In this document: piece after piece, positions 8,685 to 18,797 of the stretch
Layout: each line of letters begins with the position of its first letter
Numbering within the stretch: the stretch's first letter is position 1
Assembly: GCF_019749295.1 (NCBI RefSeq)
Contig: NZ_JACWFG010000008.1
Span: 1 to 64,000, forward strand
Reading direction: 5' to 3'
Length of the DNA stretch: 64,000 nt
Source: Neobacillus niacini
GTDB taxonomy: Bacteria; Bacillota; Bacilli; Bacillales; Cytobacillaceae
Position numbers and translations under genes: made by a program
Notes under the pieces: generated by a model
What the model was told of the DNA's origin: nothing
Seen by the model: only the letters and a program-made list of their open reading frames with translations
Databases searched by the model: none

Positions 8685-11067
8685 TACCACAGAGTTTAAG
8701 AACACGTTTCTAAAGAGGTTGAATATGGTTTGCGGTAAGAGTTTTTCAGAAAGTTCAGAGCGTGACCATTACCAAACCCTTGGAATTATGATTCGTGAAT
8801 TTGTTAGTAACGATTGGATAAAAACAAATGAACGTTATCTGGCTGCAAAAGGAAAACAAGTCTATTATTTATCAATAGAATATCTATTAGGTAAGCTTCT
8901 GCGGCAAAATCTAATTAATTTGGGTATTGAAGAAACCGTACAAGCTGGTCTTAGCGAACTAGGTATCGATTTAAGTAACCTTGAGGAATTGGAAAGTGAT
9001 GCAGGCTTGGGAAATGGCGGCTTAGGTAGATTAGCCGCTTGTTTTCTTGATTCCCTTGCCTCACTTAATCTCCCAGGACACGGTCATGGAATTCGTTATA
9101 AACATGGACTATTTGAGCAGAAAATTGTAGATGGTTATCAAGTAGAACTGCCAGAGCAATGGCTCAGAAGCGGAAATGTTTGGGAAGTTCGGAAGGCAGA
9201 CTTAGCTGTTAAAATACCATTTTGGGGTAAGGTAGAAGGCAGAACAGAGAACGGCCGCCTTGTGTTCCAACATATGAATGCTGAAACCGTTACTGCCGTT
9301 CCACATGATATGCCGGTTATTGGATATAATTCAGAAACCGTAAATACCTTAAGATTATGGAATGCTGAGCCGTCTCAATTCCCTATTCATGATGATATTT
9401 TAAAGTACAAACGGGAAACAGAATTAGTATCAGAATTCCTATATCCGGATGATACCCACGATGAGGGAAAAATACTGCGGCTAAAGCAGCAATACTTTTT
9501 AGTATCCGCAAGTATTCAATCCATCATTAAAACGTATCGGAAACAACACGGAAACTTAAAGGAACTTCATCAGCATGTTTGTATTCACATCAATGATACT
9601 CACCCCGTACTGGCGATTCCTGAACTAATGAGAATCCTCATTGATGAGGAAGGATTTGATTGGGATCTAGCCTGGAATATCACAAGTCATACGATTTCCT
9701 ATACCAATCATACGACCTTATCAGAAGCATTGGAAAAATGGCCAATCCGGATTTTTCAGCCGCTATTACCGCGAATTTATATGATTGTAGAAGAAATAAA
9801 TGAACGATTTTGCGGGGATTTATGGGATCAATACACAGGGGATTGGGATAGAATTGCAAAGCTTGCCATCATCGCGGACGGCTATGTGAAAATGGCTCAT
9901 TTAGCGATTGTAGGGAGTTTTAGTGTTAATGGAGTTGCCAAGCTTCATACAGAAATTCTTAAAACTCGTGAAATGAATCAATTTTATCAACTGTTCCCAG
10001 AAAAATTCAATAATAAAACGAATGGAATTGCCCATCGCCGCTGGTTATTAAAAGGGAATCCAGATTTATCAAACTTAATTAGTGATTCAATTGGTTCTTC
10101 ATGGACTCAATCACCCGCAGATTTAATTCACTTACTAAAATATCAGCACGATTCATCCTTCATGGAACAGCTTTTAAGAATTAAAAAGGATAACAAGCAG
10201 CGTCTTGCTGAAGTAATCCAGAGTAAGAATGGTATTGTTGTAGATTCCTCTGCAATTTTTGATGTCCAGGTAAAGCGTCTTCATGCGTACAAGAGGCAGC
10301 TTTTAAAGGTATTACATATCATGTATCTTTATAATCGGATAAAAGAGGATTCTAGTTTTACAATGGTACCACGAGTTTTCATTTTTGGAGCAAAAGCGTC
10401 TCCGGGGTACTATTATGCGAAAAAAATTATTAAGCTTATCAATACGGTAGCTGAGAAGGTTAATAATGACCCTTTTATTGGGGATAAAATGAAAGTCGTT
10501 TTCCTTGAAAATTACCGTGTTTCACTTGCAGAGAAGGTCTTTCCTGCTGCAGACTTAAGTGAACAGATATCTACTGCAAGTAAAGAGGCGTCTGGTACAG
10601 GAAATATGAAATTTATGATTAATGGTGCGCTGACAGTTGGGACAATGGATGGGGCTAATATCGAAATTCATGAGCTGGTTGGGGATGAGAATATCTTTAC
10701 ATTTGGACTATCTGCTGCTGAGGTTCTCCATTATTACCAGCATGGAGGTTATCAATCGATTGAATATTACCACCATGACAGCCGAATTCGGCAAGCCGTA
10801 GATCAGCTTGTTAATGGTTTCTTCCCGGGCGTTTATAATGAATTTGAACCAATCTTTGATTCATTGCTCGAGGAGAATGACCAATACTTTGTTCTGAAGG
10901 ATTTTGCTTCCTACGCGGATACGCAAAAGACCATTGGAGAGACATTTAGGGACCAGCAAATCTGGCAACAGAAATGTCTAGTTAATATCGCACATGCAGG
11001 TTACTTTTCGAGTGATCGGACAATCAAAGAATATGCGGACAATATTTGGGGAATTAAACCGGTATAA
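8674..11067 (+). CDS. glgP: Glycogen phosphorylase GlgP
   Basis: Releases glucose-1-phosphate from glycogen ends (GT35, PLP dependent). The PLP-binding lysine is K646 in ASGTGNMKF, followed by [27 protein letters not shown], the N-terminal family signature, is present. The ATG at 8674 is used because GAGGAG lies eight bases before it; the upstream GTG at 8665 overlaps that site. 797 residues, near the B. subtilis length. It closes the operon, so synthesis and degradation genes are co-transcribed. Confidence 0.95.
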   Translation: MFSNTTEFKNTFLKRLNMVCGKSFSESSERDHYQTLGIMIREFVSNDWIKTNERYLAAKGKQVYYLSIEYLLGKLLRQNLINLGIEETVQAGLSELGIDLSNLEELESDAGLGNGGLGRLAACFLDSLASLNLPGHGHGIRYKHGLFEQKIVDGYQVELPEQWLRSGNVWEVRKADLAVKIPFWGKVEGRTENGRLVFQHMNAETVTAVPHDMPVIGYNSETVNTLRLWNAEPSQFPIHDDILKYKRETELVSEFLYPDDTHDEGKILRLKQQYFLVSASIQSIIKTYRKQHGNLKELHQHVCIHINDTHPVLAIPELMRILIDEEGFDWDLAWNITSHTISYTNHTTLSEALEKWPIRIFQPLLPRIYMIVEEINERFCGDLWDQYTGDWDRIAKLAIIADGYVKMAHLAIVGSFSVNGVAKLHTEILKTREMNQFYQLFPEKFNNKTNGIAHRRWLLKGNPDLSNLISDSIGSSWTQSPADLIHLLKYQHDSSFMEQLLRIKKDNKQRLAEVIQSKNGIVVDSSAIFDVQVKRLHAYKRQLLKVLHIMYLYNRIKEDSSFTMVPRVFIFGAKASPGYYYAKKIIKLINTVAEKVNNDPFIGDKMKVVFLENYRVSLAEKVFPAADLSEQISTASKEASGTGNMKFMINGALTVGTMDGANIEIHELVGDENIFTFGLSAAEVLHYYQHGGYQSIEYYHHDSRIRQAVDQLVNGFFPGVYNEFEPIFDSLLEENDQYFVLKDFASYADTQKTIGETFRDQQIWQQKCLVNIAHAGYFSSDRTIKEYADNIWGIKPV

Positions 11068-11072
11068 ACAAA

Positions 11073-11104
11073 AAGGCTTCTGCTAATCAGCAGAAGCCTT
11101 TTTT
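11073..11104. terminator. Bidirectional terminator between glgP and menA
   Basis: Stem AAGGCTTCTGCT / AGCAGAAGCCTT with a 4-nt loop, T-run on the plus side and A-run on the other side. It sits between two convergent genes. Confidence 0.92.
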
Positions 11105-11108
11105 ATAG

Positions 11109-12047
11109 TTAAGAAACAAAGTGCCCGATAAAAATACCAATAGCTAGTAAAAAGCCAAAAATTGTATTGGTTTGTGCTGTTGCTTTCATGGCAGGAGCCA
11201 TTTGGATAGGTGAAACGCCTGCTTTAAAGCCTTTAATTGCTTTCATTGCCTTAGGAATACTTAGAACCACGATTAATGTCCAAATTGGAGCAACACCTGC
11301 AATGATTAATCCAATTATCCAAAGAAATGAAAAGATGAACATATAACCCATTAAGGTGACTGCCTTATTTTTACCTAGTAAAATGGCTAACGTTTTTCGT
11401 CCGTTTTCCTTATCGCCATCTAAATCTCGTATATTATTTGAAAAGTTAATGGCCCCAACAAGAACTAGAATTGGTACTGAAACAAGGATGCTAGTGGCTG
11501 TCACTGTTCCTGTTTGAATAAAGAATGAAATCAAAATGATTAACATACCCATAAAGAATCCTGCAAAGACTTCTCCAAATGGTGTATAGGCTATTGGGAA
11601 AGGTCCACCTGTATATAAATAACCAACTGCCATACAAACTAGCCCAATAACTGCCAGCCACCAGCTGGTACTCATACAAATATATACTCCAATTAATAAA
11701 GCAATTCCATACAGGCTTAGTGCGAGCTGCATGACTGTTTTCGGCTTAATTCCATCACGGACAATCGATCCGCCAATACCGATTGAATGCTCATTATCGA
11801 GTCCGCGTTTAAAATCATAATACTCATTGAACATATTCGTTGCTGCTTGGATTAATAAGCTTGCGATTAACATAGCAAAGAAAAGACCAAAATGTATTTC
11901 TCCATTTGAAAGTGATAGTGCTGTACCAAGTAAGACTGGGACGAATGATGCAGTTAAAGTATGGGGACGGGTCATTTGCCACCAAACCTGGAAACCGCGA
12001 TTCGATTCGACTGCAGGCTTTGAAGTATGCTGTAAATTTGGCTGCAT
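11109..12047 (-). CDS. menA: 1,4-dihydroxy-2-naphthoate polyprenyltransferase MenA
   Basis: Integral membrane UbiA-family prenyltransferase that attaches the isoprenoid tail in menaquinone synthesis. The first Asp-rich motif NMFNEYYDFKRGLDNE (about residues 91-106) and the second, NNIRDLDGDKENGRKT, are both present, with about eight hydrophobic segments. 312 residues. ATG start with a purine-rich GGAGAGAAG upstream. It is transcribed away from menFDHBEC across a 361-bp divergent spacer, the same arrangement as in B. subtilis. Confidence 0.93.
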   Translation of the reverse strand: MQPNLQHTSKPAVESNRGFQVWWQMTRPHTLTASFVPVLLGTALSLSNGEIHFGLFFAMLIASLLIQAATNMFNEYYDFKRGLDNEHSIGIGGSIVRDGIKPKTVMQLALSLYGIALLIGVYICMSTSWWLAVIGLVCMAVGYLYTGGPFPIAYTPFGEVFAGFFMGMLIILISFFIQTGTVTATSILVSVPILVLVGAINFSNNIRDLDGDKENGRKTLAILLGKNKAVTLMGYMFIFSFLWIIGLIIAGVAPIWTLIVVLSIPKAMKAIKGFKAGVSPIQMAPAMKATAQTNTIFGFLLAIGIFIGHFVS

Positions 12048-12408
12048 TCTCTTCTCTCCCTTTATAAAATTTTTCTATTATTTATAGTAAAATCGATAAT
12101 TTGTACTATTGTCTAAAGACTTTCCAAACCTAAGTTTATGTGAATCTGAGAACTAGGTCAAATATTTTTTATTAGAGGATCTAACAGATAATTCCAGTCC
12201 GATTATTAATTGCATTTTGGAGGGAAAATGAAATAAACGAATGAAAATCAAATACAACCCTGTTCGGTAGGATTTAAGATATAATAAGGTAGTGCCTTGG
12301 ATAGGTAGTGACAAGTATTACTGACTTCTTTACAATGAAAGTAGTATCCTTTAAATAGGCATTAAAATGAATGGATAACAGTCATTTGACTGTTTTGGAG
12401 GGATTTTT
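12048..12408. other. Divergent menA / menF spacer
   Basis: A TATAAT hexamer at 12280-12285 faces menF without a clear -35. An 18-bp inverted repeat (AACAGTCA-TT-TGACTGTT, 12377-12394) lies just upstream of the menF ribosome-binding site. No gene or known RNA element recognised. Confidence 0.5.
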
Positions 12409-13809
12409 TTGGTTACCATTCAAGAGACGGAATTAAAGGAAAGGGGTCTTCTAGCTGTAAGTACTGCACAAAGACTTGGACGGCCCATTCTAATTAGCGA
12501 AGTTCATAAAATGGATAGTATTGACCCCTTATCCTTTTTCAATAGTGGAACAGAGCGCTATCTAGGGGAAAGGTTCTATTGGAAAGACCCAAATGAGGAA
12601 ATTATCCTAATTGGCCTTGGCATATCGAAGCAAATTCAGTCGGATCAGGCTACTGACCGCTTTTTTCATGTTGAAGAAGAGTGGAAGGAATTCTTAAAGG
12701 ACAGCCTAATTTTTAATCCATACCATGAAAATGGTTTAGGACCTGTAATGTTTGGCGGGTTCTCCTTTGATCCAATTAAAGAGAAAACAACGCTGTGGTC
12801 GAAATACGCTGATTCTTTATTCCATGTTCCCAAATATATGTTAACAATAGTTGAGGGTCAAACGTTTTTAACAACCAATATAGTATTTACGCTTAATGAT
12901 GATGAAACATTATTTGAAAAAGTAATAAAGGAGCGAATCCAATTACTTACTTCACTTAAACAGGATACCGGATTAAAGCCAGCTAAACTCATAGATACGA
13001 AAGAAATCTCACCACAGCAATGGAAACAAAGTGTGGATGATGTGGTTGAGGATTTGAAAACTGGATCCTTAAAAAAGGTTGTTCTTGCACGTGAATTAAG
13101 ATTATTTTTTGATAATCACGTTAAAGCAGAGATTATCCTTAAAAATCTTTATACTCAACAGCGCGATAGCTTTATCTTTGTTTTTGAATCGAATGGAGAT
13201 TGTTTTATTGGTGCAACGCCTGAAAGACTAGTGAAAAAGCAGGGAAATAATGTATTCTCTACATGTCTTGCAGGATCGATAAGACGAGGTAAGGACGAAA
13301 CAGAAGACCAAATTTTAGGGCAGGCATTATTAACAGATCAGAAAAACCTTATTGAACATGGATTTGTGGTTGAAATGATAAAGGAAGCGCTAGAAGAATC
13401 CTGTGAGGAAATAATCCTTCCCGATGAACCGCAATTAATGAAGATAAGGGATATTCAACACCTTTATACACCTGTAATTGGTAAATGTCAAAAGGACGCA
13501 TCTTTGCTTTTATTAGTTGAGAGGCTTCATCCAACTCCTGCTTTAGGTGGACTGCCTAAGCAAGAAGCAGTAGAGAAAATTAGAGAAGTTGAGGAGTTGG
13601 ACCGAGGATTTTATGCTGCTCCGCTTGGATGGGTTGATTATCGTGGAAACGGGGAGTTCTCGGTTGCCATTCGTTCAGGTCTTATTCAAGGTAAGGAAGC
13701 TTCAATATTTGCAGGATGCGGCGTCGTTGCAGATTCAGATTCTGAAAGTGAATATTTAGAAACTGGCTTAAAGTTTAGACCGATGCTGCGTGCCCTTGGA
13801 GGAAATTAA
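12409..13809 (+). CDS. menF: Isochorismate synthase MenF
   Basis: Converts chorismate to isochorismate, the first step of menaquinone synthesis. The C-terminal chorismate-binding domain is recognisable by KKVVLARE, GATPERLV, TCLAGSIRRG and the HPTPALGG segment. 466 residues. The TTG start is supported by TTGGAGGG six bases upstream. First gene of the menFDHBEC operon, 1 bp before menD. The upstream 18-bp inverted repeat may affect expression; that is inference. Confidence 0.94.
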   Translation: MVTIQETELKERGLLAVSTAQRLGRPILISEVHKMDSIDPLSFFNSGTERYLGERFYWKDPNEEIILIGLGISKQIQSDQATDRFFHVEEEWKEFLKDSLIFNPYHENGLGPVMFGGFSFDPIKEKTTLWSKYADSLFHVPKYMLTIVEGQTFLTTNIVFTLNDDETLFEKVIKERIQLLTSLKQDTGLKPAKLIDTKEISPQQWKQSVDDVVEDLKTGSLKKVVLARELRLFFDNHVKAEIILKNLYTQQRDSFIFVFESNGDCFIGATPERLVKKQGNNVFSTCLAGSIRRGKDETEDQILGQALLTDQKNLIEHGFVVEMIKEALEESCEEIILPDEPQLMKIRDIQHLYTPVIGKCQKDASLLLLVERLHPTPALGGLPKQEAVEKIREVEELDRGFYAAPLGWVDYRGNGEFSVAIRSGLIQGKEASIFAGCGVVADSDSESEYLETGLKFRPMLRALGGN

Positions 13810-13810
13810 T

Positions 13811-15559
13811 ATGAATCATCAAGAAACATTAACGGCATACTTGGCTGCCTTTGTAGTGGAGTTAGTACAAACAGGAATCAAAGATGTTGTGGTTAGTCCA
13901 GGTTCTAGGTCAACGCCAATGGCAATGGTGATGGCAGAACATCCTGAAATAAATATTCATATCCATGTGGATGAACGTTCTGCTGCTTTCTTTGCATTAG
14001 GAATGGCAAAAGCAGCAAACAAACCAGTTGCTATTTTATGTACCTCTGGTACTGCAGCAGCAAACTATTTTCCTGCTATCGTTGAAGCACGCTATTCACG
14101 TGTACCATTACTCGTTCTAACCGCTGACCGGCCACATGAGCTAAGAGAAGTTGGGGCTCCGCAGGCGATTGATCAAATTCATCTATATGGTCAGCATGTA
14201 AAATGGTTTGCAGACATGGCCTTGCCGGAAAGCAGCAGTGAGGTTATTCGGTATGCACGTACGGTTTGTGCACGGGCAGCAGCAATTGCCAGCCAGGCAC
14301 CAGCGGGACCTGTGCACTTGAATTTCCCGTTTAGGGAACCGCTCATCCCCAAAATTGATGAGGATACCTTCATTTTAGATGAACGCCCAATGGGGTATGT
14401 TCATGTTCGAAATGGAGAAATGACACTTCGTGAGGATGAATTCAGAGAAATCGCTCAAAAGTTGAATGGATATAAAAACGGTATTATTGTATGTGGCAAT
14501 ATTGCAGACGAGAGATTTGCTCAGACTATCACAGAATTATCAAAAAAATTAAAATATCCTATACTGGCTGATCCATTGTCACAGCTTAGAAGTGGTCAAC
14601 ATCCATTAGAAAATGTTGTAGAAACATATGACACTTTTTTACGGAACGAAGATGCTGTTTCATACTTAAAGCCAGAAGTAATCCTCCGTTTTGGAGCAAT
14701 GCCTATTTCAAAGGCACTAACCATATTCCTAAAAGAAAATCATCAGGCTGAACAATTTGTTATTGACGGGGCAGGAGGCTGGAGGGATCCAGCATCACTT
14801 TCTACCGAGATGATCTACTGTAATGAAACTATATTCTGTGAGCAATTATCAGCCTATATCCAACCTAGTAAATCTGAGGATTTTCTAGAGAAATGGCAGA
14901 AAGTAAATAATCTTACCAAAGCGAATATGGCGCTAATAAAGGATCATCAAGAGTTAAGTGAAGGCCGCTTGTTCTACCAATTAGCACAGATGCTTCCGGA
15001 AAATGCAACATTGTTTGTTGGAAACAGTATGCCGATTAGAGACTTGGATAGTTTCTTTCTCAATAATCAAAAGTCAATTAAAGTAATGGCAAATAGGGGC
15101 GCCAATGGTATCGATGGTACGGTCTCAACAGCCTTGGGCGCTGCTATTTACACAGAACCTTTATATCTTGTTTTAGGTGATTTAACCTTTTTCCATGATT
15201 TAAATGGTATGGTTGCATCAAAGCTGTATGGTATTGATATACGAATTATTGTTGTAAACAATAATGGAGGCGGAATCTTCTCCTTCCTGCCGCAAGCGCA
15301 GCACCCTAAGAATTTCGAACTTTTATTTGGTACTCCGTTAAACTTAGAATTTGAGCATTCAGTTACGATGTTCAATGGGAACTATACAAAAGTAAAGGAT
15401 TGGGAACATTTTAATGAACTAATGAACCAATCATCTTATGCTAAGGGTTTAAATGTATATGAAGTTGTAACAAATAGAGACAGTAATTTAACACAACACC
15501 GCGACTTTTGGCGGATTGTTTCCCAGGAAATATCAAATTATGTCAAAGGTCTGCAGTAA
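13811..15559 (+). CDS. menD: SEPHCHC synthase MenD
   Basis: Thiamine-diphosphate enzyme joining isochorismate and 2-oxoglutarate to give 2-succinyl-5-enolpyruvyl-6-hydroxy-3-cyclohexene-1-carboxylate. The N-terminal VVSPGSRSTPMA and VDERSAAFFALGMAKA segments and the C-terminal ThDP motif starting GDLTFFHDLNG are intact. 582 residues. ATG at 13811 with GGAGG just upstream inside menF; the in-frame ATG at 13790 lacks a site. The stop overlaps the menH start by one base. Confidence 0.95.
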   Translation: MNHQETLTAYLAAFVVELVQTGIKDVVVSPGSRSTPMAMVMAEHPEINIHIHVDERSAAFFALGMAKAANKPVAILCTSGTAAANYFPAIVEARYSRVPLLVLTADRPHELREVGAPQAIDQIHLYGQHVKWFADMALPESSSEVIRYARTVCARAAAIASQAPAGPVHLNFPFREPLIPKIDEDTFILDERPMGYVHVRNGEMTLREDEFREIAQKLNGYKNGIIVCGNIADERFAQTITELSKKLKYPILADPLSQLRSGQHPLENVVETYDTFLRNEDAVSYLKPEVILRFGAMPISKALTIFLKENHQAEQFVIDGAGGWRDPASLSTEMIYCNETIFCEQLSAYIQPSKSEDFLEKWQKVNNLTKANMALIKDHQELSEGRLFYQLAQMLPENATLFVGNSMPIRDLDSFFLNNQKSIKVMANRGANGIDGTVSTALGAAIYTEPLYLVLGDLTFFHDLNGMVASKLYGIDIRIIVVNNNGGGIFSFLPQAQHPKNFELLFGTPLNLEFEHSVTMFNGNYTKVKDWEHFNELMNQSSYAKGLNVYEVVTNRDSNLTQHRDFWRIVSQEISNYVKGLQ

Positions 15560-16371
15560 TGCGGGTTACTATTAACAATCTAGATGTTCATGTCGAAGTG
15601 TGCGGGGAAGGATTTCCGTTATTGTTATTACATGGATTTACTGGAGACTCTTCCACCTGGACACCTTTTTGCTCCATTTGGGGTAAGCATTCAAAATTAA
15701 TCATTCCAGACATTATCGGTCATGGCAAATCTGATTCACCCAAAGATGTACATCGCTATACAATTGAATCAGCTGCAAAAGACTTGCTGGCGCTTCTAGA
15801 TGAGCTGGGAATTGAACAAACGGATTTGCTCGGATATTCAATGGGGGGAAGGCTTGCTCTGACCTTTGCTATTTTGTTTCCTGAGAGAGTTCGAAAGCTT
15901 ATATTGGAAAGTGCTTCACCAGGACTGAGAACGGAAGAAGAAAGAATTCAGCGCCGTATGAAAGATAGGGAACTAGCAAACTTTATTAAGGAACAGGGCA
16001 TTCCTTCATTTGTTGACTATTGGGAATGCATCCCGCTCTTTTCAACGATGAAAAACCTTCCCGAATCAATTCAAAGAAGTATTAGGGAACAACGAATATC
16101 CAATAATACTTTAGGACTTGCGAATAGTCTGCTGGGGATGGGGACAGGTTCCCAGCCATCTTGGTGGGAAAAGTTATCATTACTAAATTGTGAAGTGTTA
16201 TTGGTAACTGGAAATAAGGACGAAAAGTTCTGCAAAATTACTGAAAAAATGCTAAAGGATTTAAAAAATGCTTCAAGTATTATAATTAATGATAGCGGAC
16301 ATGCAATTCATGTGGAACAAAAAGAAAAGTTTGGTACAATAGTAAGTGACTTTTTAGTTAGTAAATTATAA
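15559..16371 (+). CDS. menH: SHCHC synthase MenH (alpha/beta hydrolase)
   Basis: Eliminates pyruvate from the MenD product. Alpha/beta-hydrolase fold with nucleophile S94 in GYSMGG and catalytic H248 in SGHAIH; the oxyanion loop LHGFTG lies near the N-terminus. 270 residues from the ATG at 15559 (TAATG overlap with menD). The ribosome-binding site is weak (AAAGG), so translational coupling with menD is likely. Symbol rests on operon context as well as sequence. Confidence 0.92.
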   Translation: MRVTINNLDVHVEVCGEGFPLLLLHGFTGDSSTWTPFCSIWGKHSKLIIPDIIGHGKSDSPKDVHRYTIESAAKDLLALLDELGIEQTDLLGYSMGGRLALTFAILFPERVRKLILESASPGLRTEEERIQRRMKDRELANFIKEQGIPSFVDYWECIPLFSTMKNLPESIQRSIREQRISNNTLGLANSLLGMGTGSQPSWWEKLSLLNCEVLLVTGNKDEKFCKITEKMLKDLKNASSIIINDSGHAIHVEQKEKFGTIVSDFLVSKL

Positions 16372-16386
16372 AGGAGGAAGTTTAAT

Positions 16387-17205
16387 TTGACAGTAGAATG
16401 GATTGCAGGACGTAAATATGAAGAAATTTTATATGAAACATATAACGGAATCGCAAAGATTACCATTAATCGTCCACATGTACATAATGCATTTACACCA
16501 AGAACCGTTATGGAATTAATCGATGCTTTTGCCTATGCTCGTGATGATTCAAGTGTAGGGGTAATTGTTTTAACAGGTGCTGGAGATAAGGCATTTTGTT
16601 CAGGCGGTGACCAAAAAGTACGCGGCCATGGCGGATATGTGGGTGAGGATCAAATCCCTCGTTTAAATGTCCTTGATCTTCAACGCTTAATACGTGTCAT
16701 TCCAAAACCAGTTATTGCGATGGTTAAGGGATATGCGATTGGCGGCGGACATGTTTTACATGTTGTGTGTGATTTAACGATTGCAGCGGATAATGCCGTT
16801 TTTGGACAAACAGGTCCGAATGTAGGCAGCTTCGATGCAGGTTATGGTTCAGGCTACCTAGCTAGAATTATCGGTCATAAAAAGGCTCGTGAAATTTGGT
16901 TCTTATGCCGTCAGTATAATGCACAGGAAGCTCTTGACATGGGCTTAGTAAATACAGTGGTTCCTCTTGAAAGAGTAGAAGAGGAAACCATTCAGTGGTG
17001 TAATGAAATTCTTGAGAAAAGCCCAACTGCCCTTCGTTTCTTGAAGGCAGCAATGAATGCAGATACTGATGGATTAGCAGGTCTTCAACAGTTTGCTGGT
17101 GACGCAACACTGCTTTACTATACAACAGAAGAAGCCAAAGAAGGCCGTGACGCATTTAAAGAAAAGCGTAAGCCAGATTTTGGTCAATTCCCACGTTTTC
17201 CTTGA
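16387..17205 (+). CDS. menB: 1,4-dihydroxy-2-naphthoyl-CoA synthase MenB
   Basis: Crotonase-fold enzyme closing the second ring of the naphthoquinone from o-succinylbenzoyl-CoA. Family features visible are [11 protein letters not shown] (oxyanion hole and substrate loop), [16 protein letters not shown] and [13 protein letters not shown]. 272 residues, the usual length. TTG start with a strong AAAGGAGG nine bases upstream. It follows menH by 15 bp and is itself followed by a hairpin that may reduce transcription into menE. Confidence 0.96.
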   Translation: MTVEWIAGRKYEEILYETYNGIAKITINRPHVHNAFTPRTVMELIDAFAYARDDSSVGVIVLTGAGDKAFCSGGDQKVRGHGGYVGEDQIPRLNVLDLQRLIRVIPKPVIAMVKGYAIGGGHVLHVVCDLTIAADNAVFGQTGPNVGSFDAGYGSGYLARIIGHKKAREIWFLCRQYNAQEALDMGLVNTVVPLERVEEETIQWCNEILEKSPTALRFLKAAMNADTDGLAGLQQFAGDATLLYYTTEEAKEGRDAFKEKRKPDFGQFPRFP

Positions 17206-17224
17206 TTTGAAGATTTTTTATTGC

Positions 17225-17253
17225 AGCTTGATGGACTCCATCAGGCTGTTTTT
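17225..17253 (+). terminator. Terminator-like hairpin between menB and menE
   Basis: Stem AGCTTGATGG / CCATCAGGCT (one G-T pair) with a 3-nt loop and a GTTTTTAT tail. It lies inside an otherwise co-directional operon, so it may act as a partial terminator that lowers menEC relative to menFDHB. Confidence 0.65.
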
Positions 17254-17312
17254 ATATCGAAAAGGCTTCAAGCTCCTCTGTGCTGAAGCTAGACAATAAG
17301 CAGGTGAAAAAA

Positions 17313-18797
17313 ATGAGTTCCGAAACAATGCCGAATTTTTTGAAAAAGAGAGCGTTACTTACACCAGATCGGATCGCGGTTTATTTTCAAAATGAACCAA
17401 TTACGTTTAGAGAGCTTTATGAAAAATCGATTATAAGTGCTGGTCAACTCACAAGTATAGGAGTAAAAAGAGATCAATATATCGGAGTATTGTTGAAAAA
17501 TCATATTGATACGGTAGTGATATTATTTGCTCTTCAGCTGCTTGGGGTTAAGTCAGTCATTCTAAATAACCGCTTAACGTCAAAAGAGTTAGCATGGCAG
17601 TTAAACGATTCGAAGACTTCTATTTTGATTACTGAATCAGGCTTTGATGAATTAAAACAAAAAGTAACCATACCAGTTATAACAAAAGATGAGCTGTTTG
17701 CAGTACCAACCGATGTACCAGTCATTCAGGAAGAAATAAATTTAGATGACGTCTGTACCATTATGTATACGTCAGGTACTACAGGAAATCCGAAGGGAGT
17801 TATTCAAACATACGGAAACCATTGGTGGAGTAGTGTTGGATCAGCTTTAAACTTAGGATATACCGAGACAGATCGCTGGCTATGCAGTGTTCCTCTTTTT
17901 CATATAAGCGGATTTTCAATTTTAATGCGCGGTGTTATCTATGGAATGCCTATTATTCTACATCACACATTTGATGCTGAGCAAGCAATAGAGGATATTA
18001 GAACGAAACAGGTTACGATTATGTCAGTAGTTGGTACCATGCTGTTTAGGATTGTTGAGAGCCTTAAGGAAGCACAACTTCCTTCTCATTTCCGTTGTTT
18101 CCTTCTTGGGGGTGGTCCTGCACCATTACCACTATTAGAGGCTTGTTTGGAAAAGAAACTACCTGTTTTTCAATCTTATGGGATGACCGAGACATCATCA
18201 CAAATTGTGACACTTTCCCCTGAATACAGCATCTCAAAACTAGGTTCAGCAGGTAAGCCTTTGTTTCCCTCGCAGCTTAAAATCCTGCTGGCGGATGGAA
18301 AAATGGCTGCACCAAAAGAAGCAGGCGAGATTGTTGTAAAAGGTCCAAACGTCACAACAGGTTATTTATTTCGACCTGAAGCCACAAAGAAGAACCTTGT
18401 CGAGGGTTGGTTTCATACTGGGGATATTGGCTATGTCGACGAAGAAGGATTCTTATATGTTCTTGACAGACGTTCTGACCTGATAATTTCAGGCGGGGAA
18501 AACATTTACCCTGCAGAAGTAGAATCCGTTTTATTATCTCATCCTGAGGTTGCTGATGCCGGTATTACAGGAGTGGAAGATGAAACATGGGGACAGGTTC
18601 CGATTGCCTTTATTGTTCGGAGAGATGGTGCGAGTGTTTCTGCCAGCCAACTTCAACAACACTGTTTAGAAAACTTAGCTAAATACAAAGTACCGAGAAC
18701 GTTTCACTTTACAGAATTACTCCCGCGAAATGCTGCTAAAAAGCTGCTTCGCAGAAAGTTATATGAATTGATTGATGAGGGCAGGGAAAAGGAATGA
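17313..18797 (+). CDS. menE: o-succinylbenzoate-CoA ligase MenE
   Basis: AMP-forming acyl-CoA ligase activating o-succinylbenzoate. The ATP loop YTSGTTGNPKG, the motif GMTETSSQ and the hinge region DRRSDLIISGGENIYPAEVE are intact. 494 residues from the ATG at 17313 (AGGTG eight bases before). A GTG at 17280 would add 11 residues but overlaps what looks like repeat-derived sequence, so it is disfavoured. The 4-nt ATGA overlap with menC indicates coupling. Confidence 0.94.
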   Translation: MSSETMPNFLKKRALLTPDRIAVYFQNEPITFRELYEKSIISAGQLTSIGVKRDQYIGVLLKNHIDTVVILFALQLLGVKSVILNNRLTSKELAWQLNDSKTSILITESGFDELKQKVTIPVITKDELFAVPTDVPVIQEEINLDDVCTIMYTSGTTGNPKGVIQTYGNHWWSSVGSALNLGYTETDRWLCSVPLFHISGFSILMRGVIYGMPIILHHTFDAEQAIEDIRTKQVTIMSVVGTMLFRIVESLKEAQLPSHFRCFLLGGGPAPLPLLEACLEKKLPVFQSYGMTETSSQIVTLSPEYSISKLGSAGKPLFPSQLKILLADGKMAAPKEAGEIVVKGPNVTTGYLFRPEATKKNLVEGWFHTGDIGYVDEEGFLYVLDRRSDLIISGGENIYPAEVESVLLSHPEVADAGITGVEDETWGQVPIAFIVRRDGASVSASQLQQHCLENLAKYKVPRTFHFTELLPRNAAKKLLRRKLYELIDEGREKE

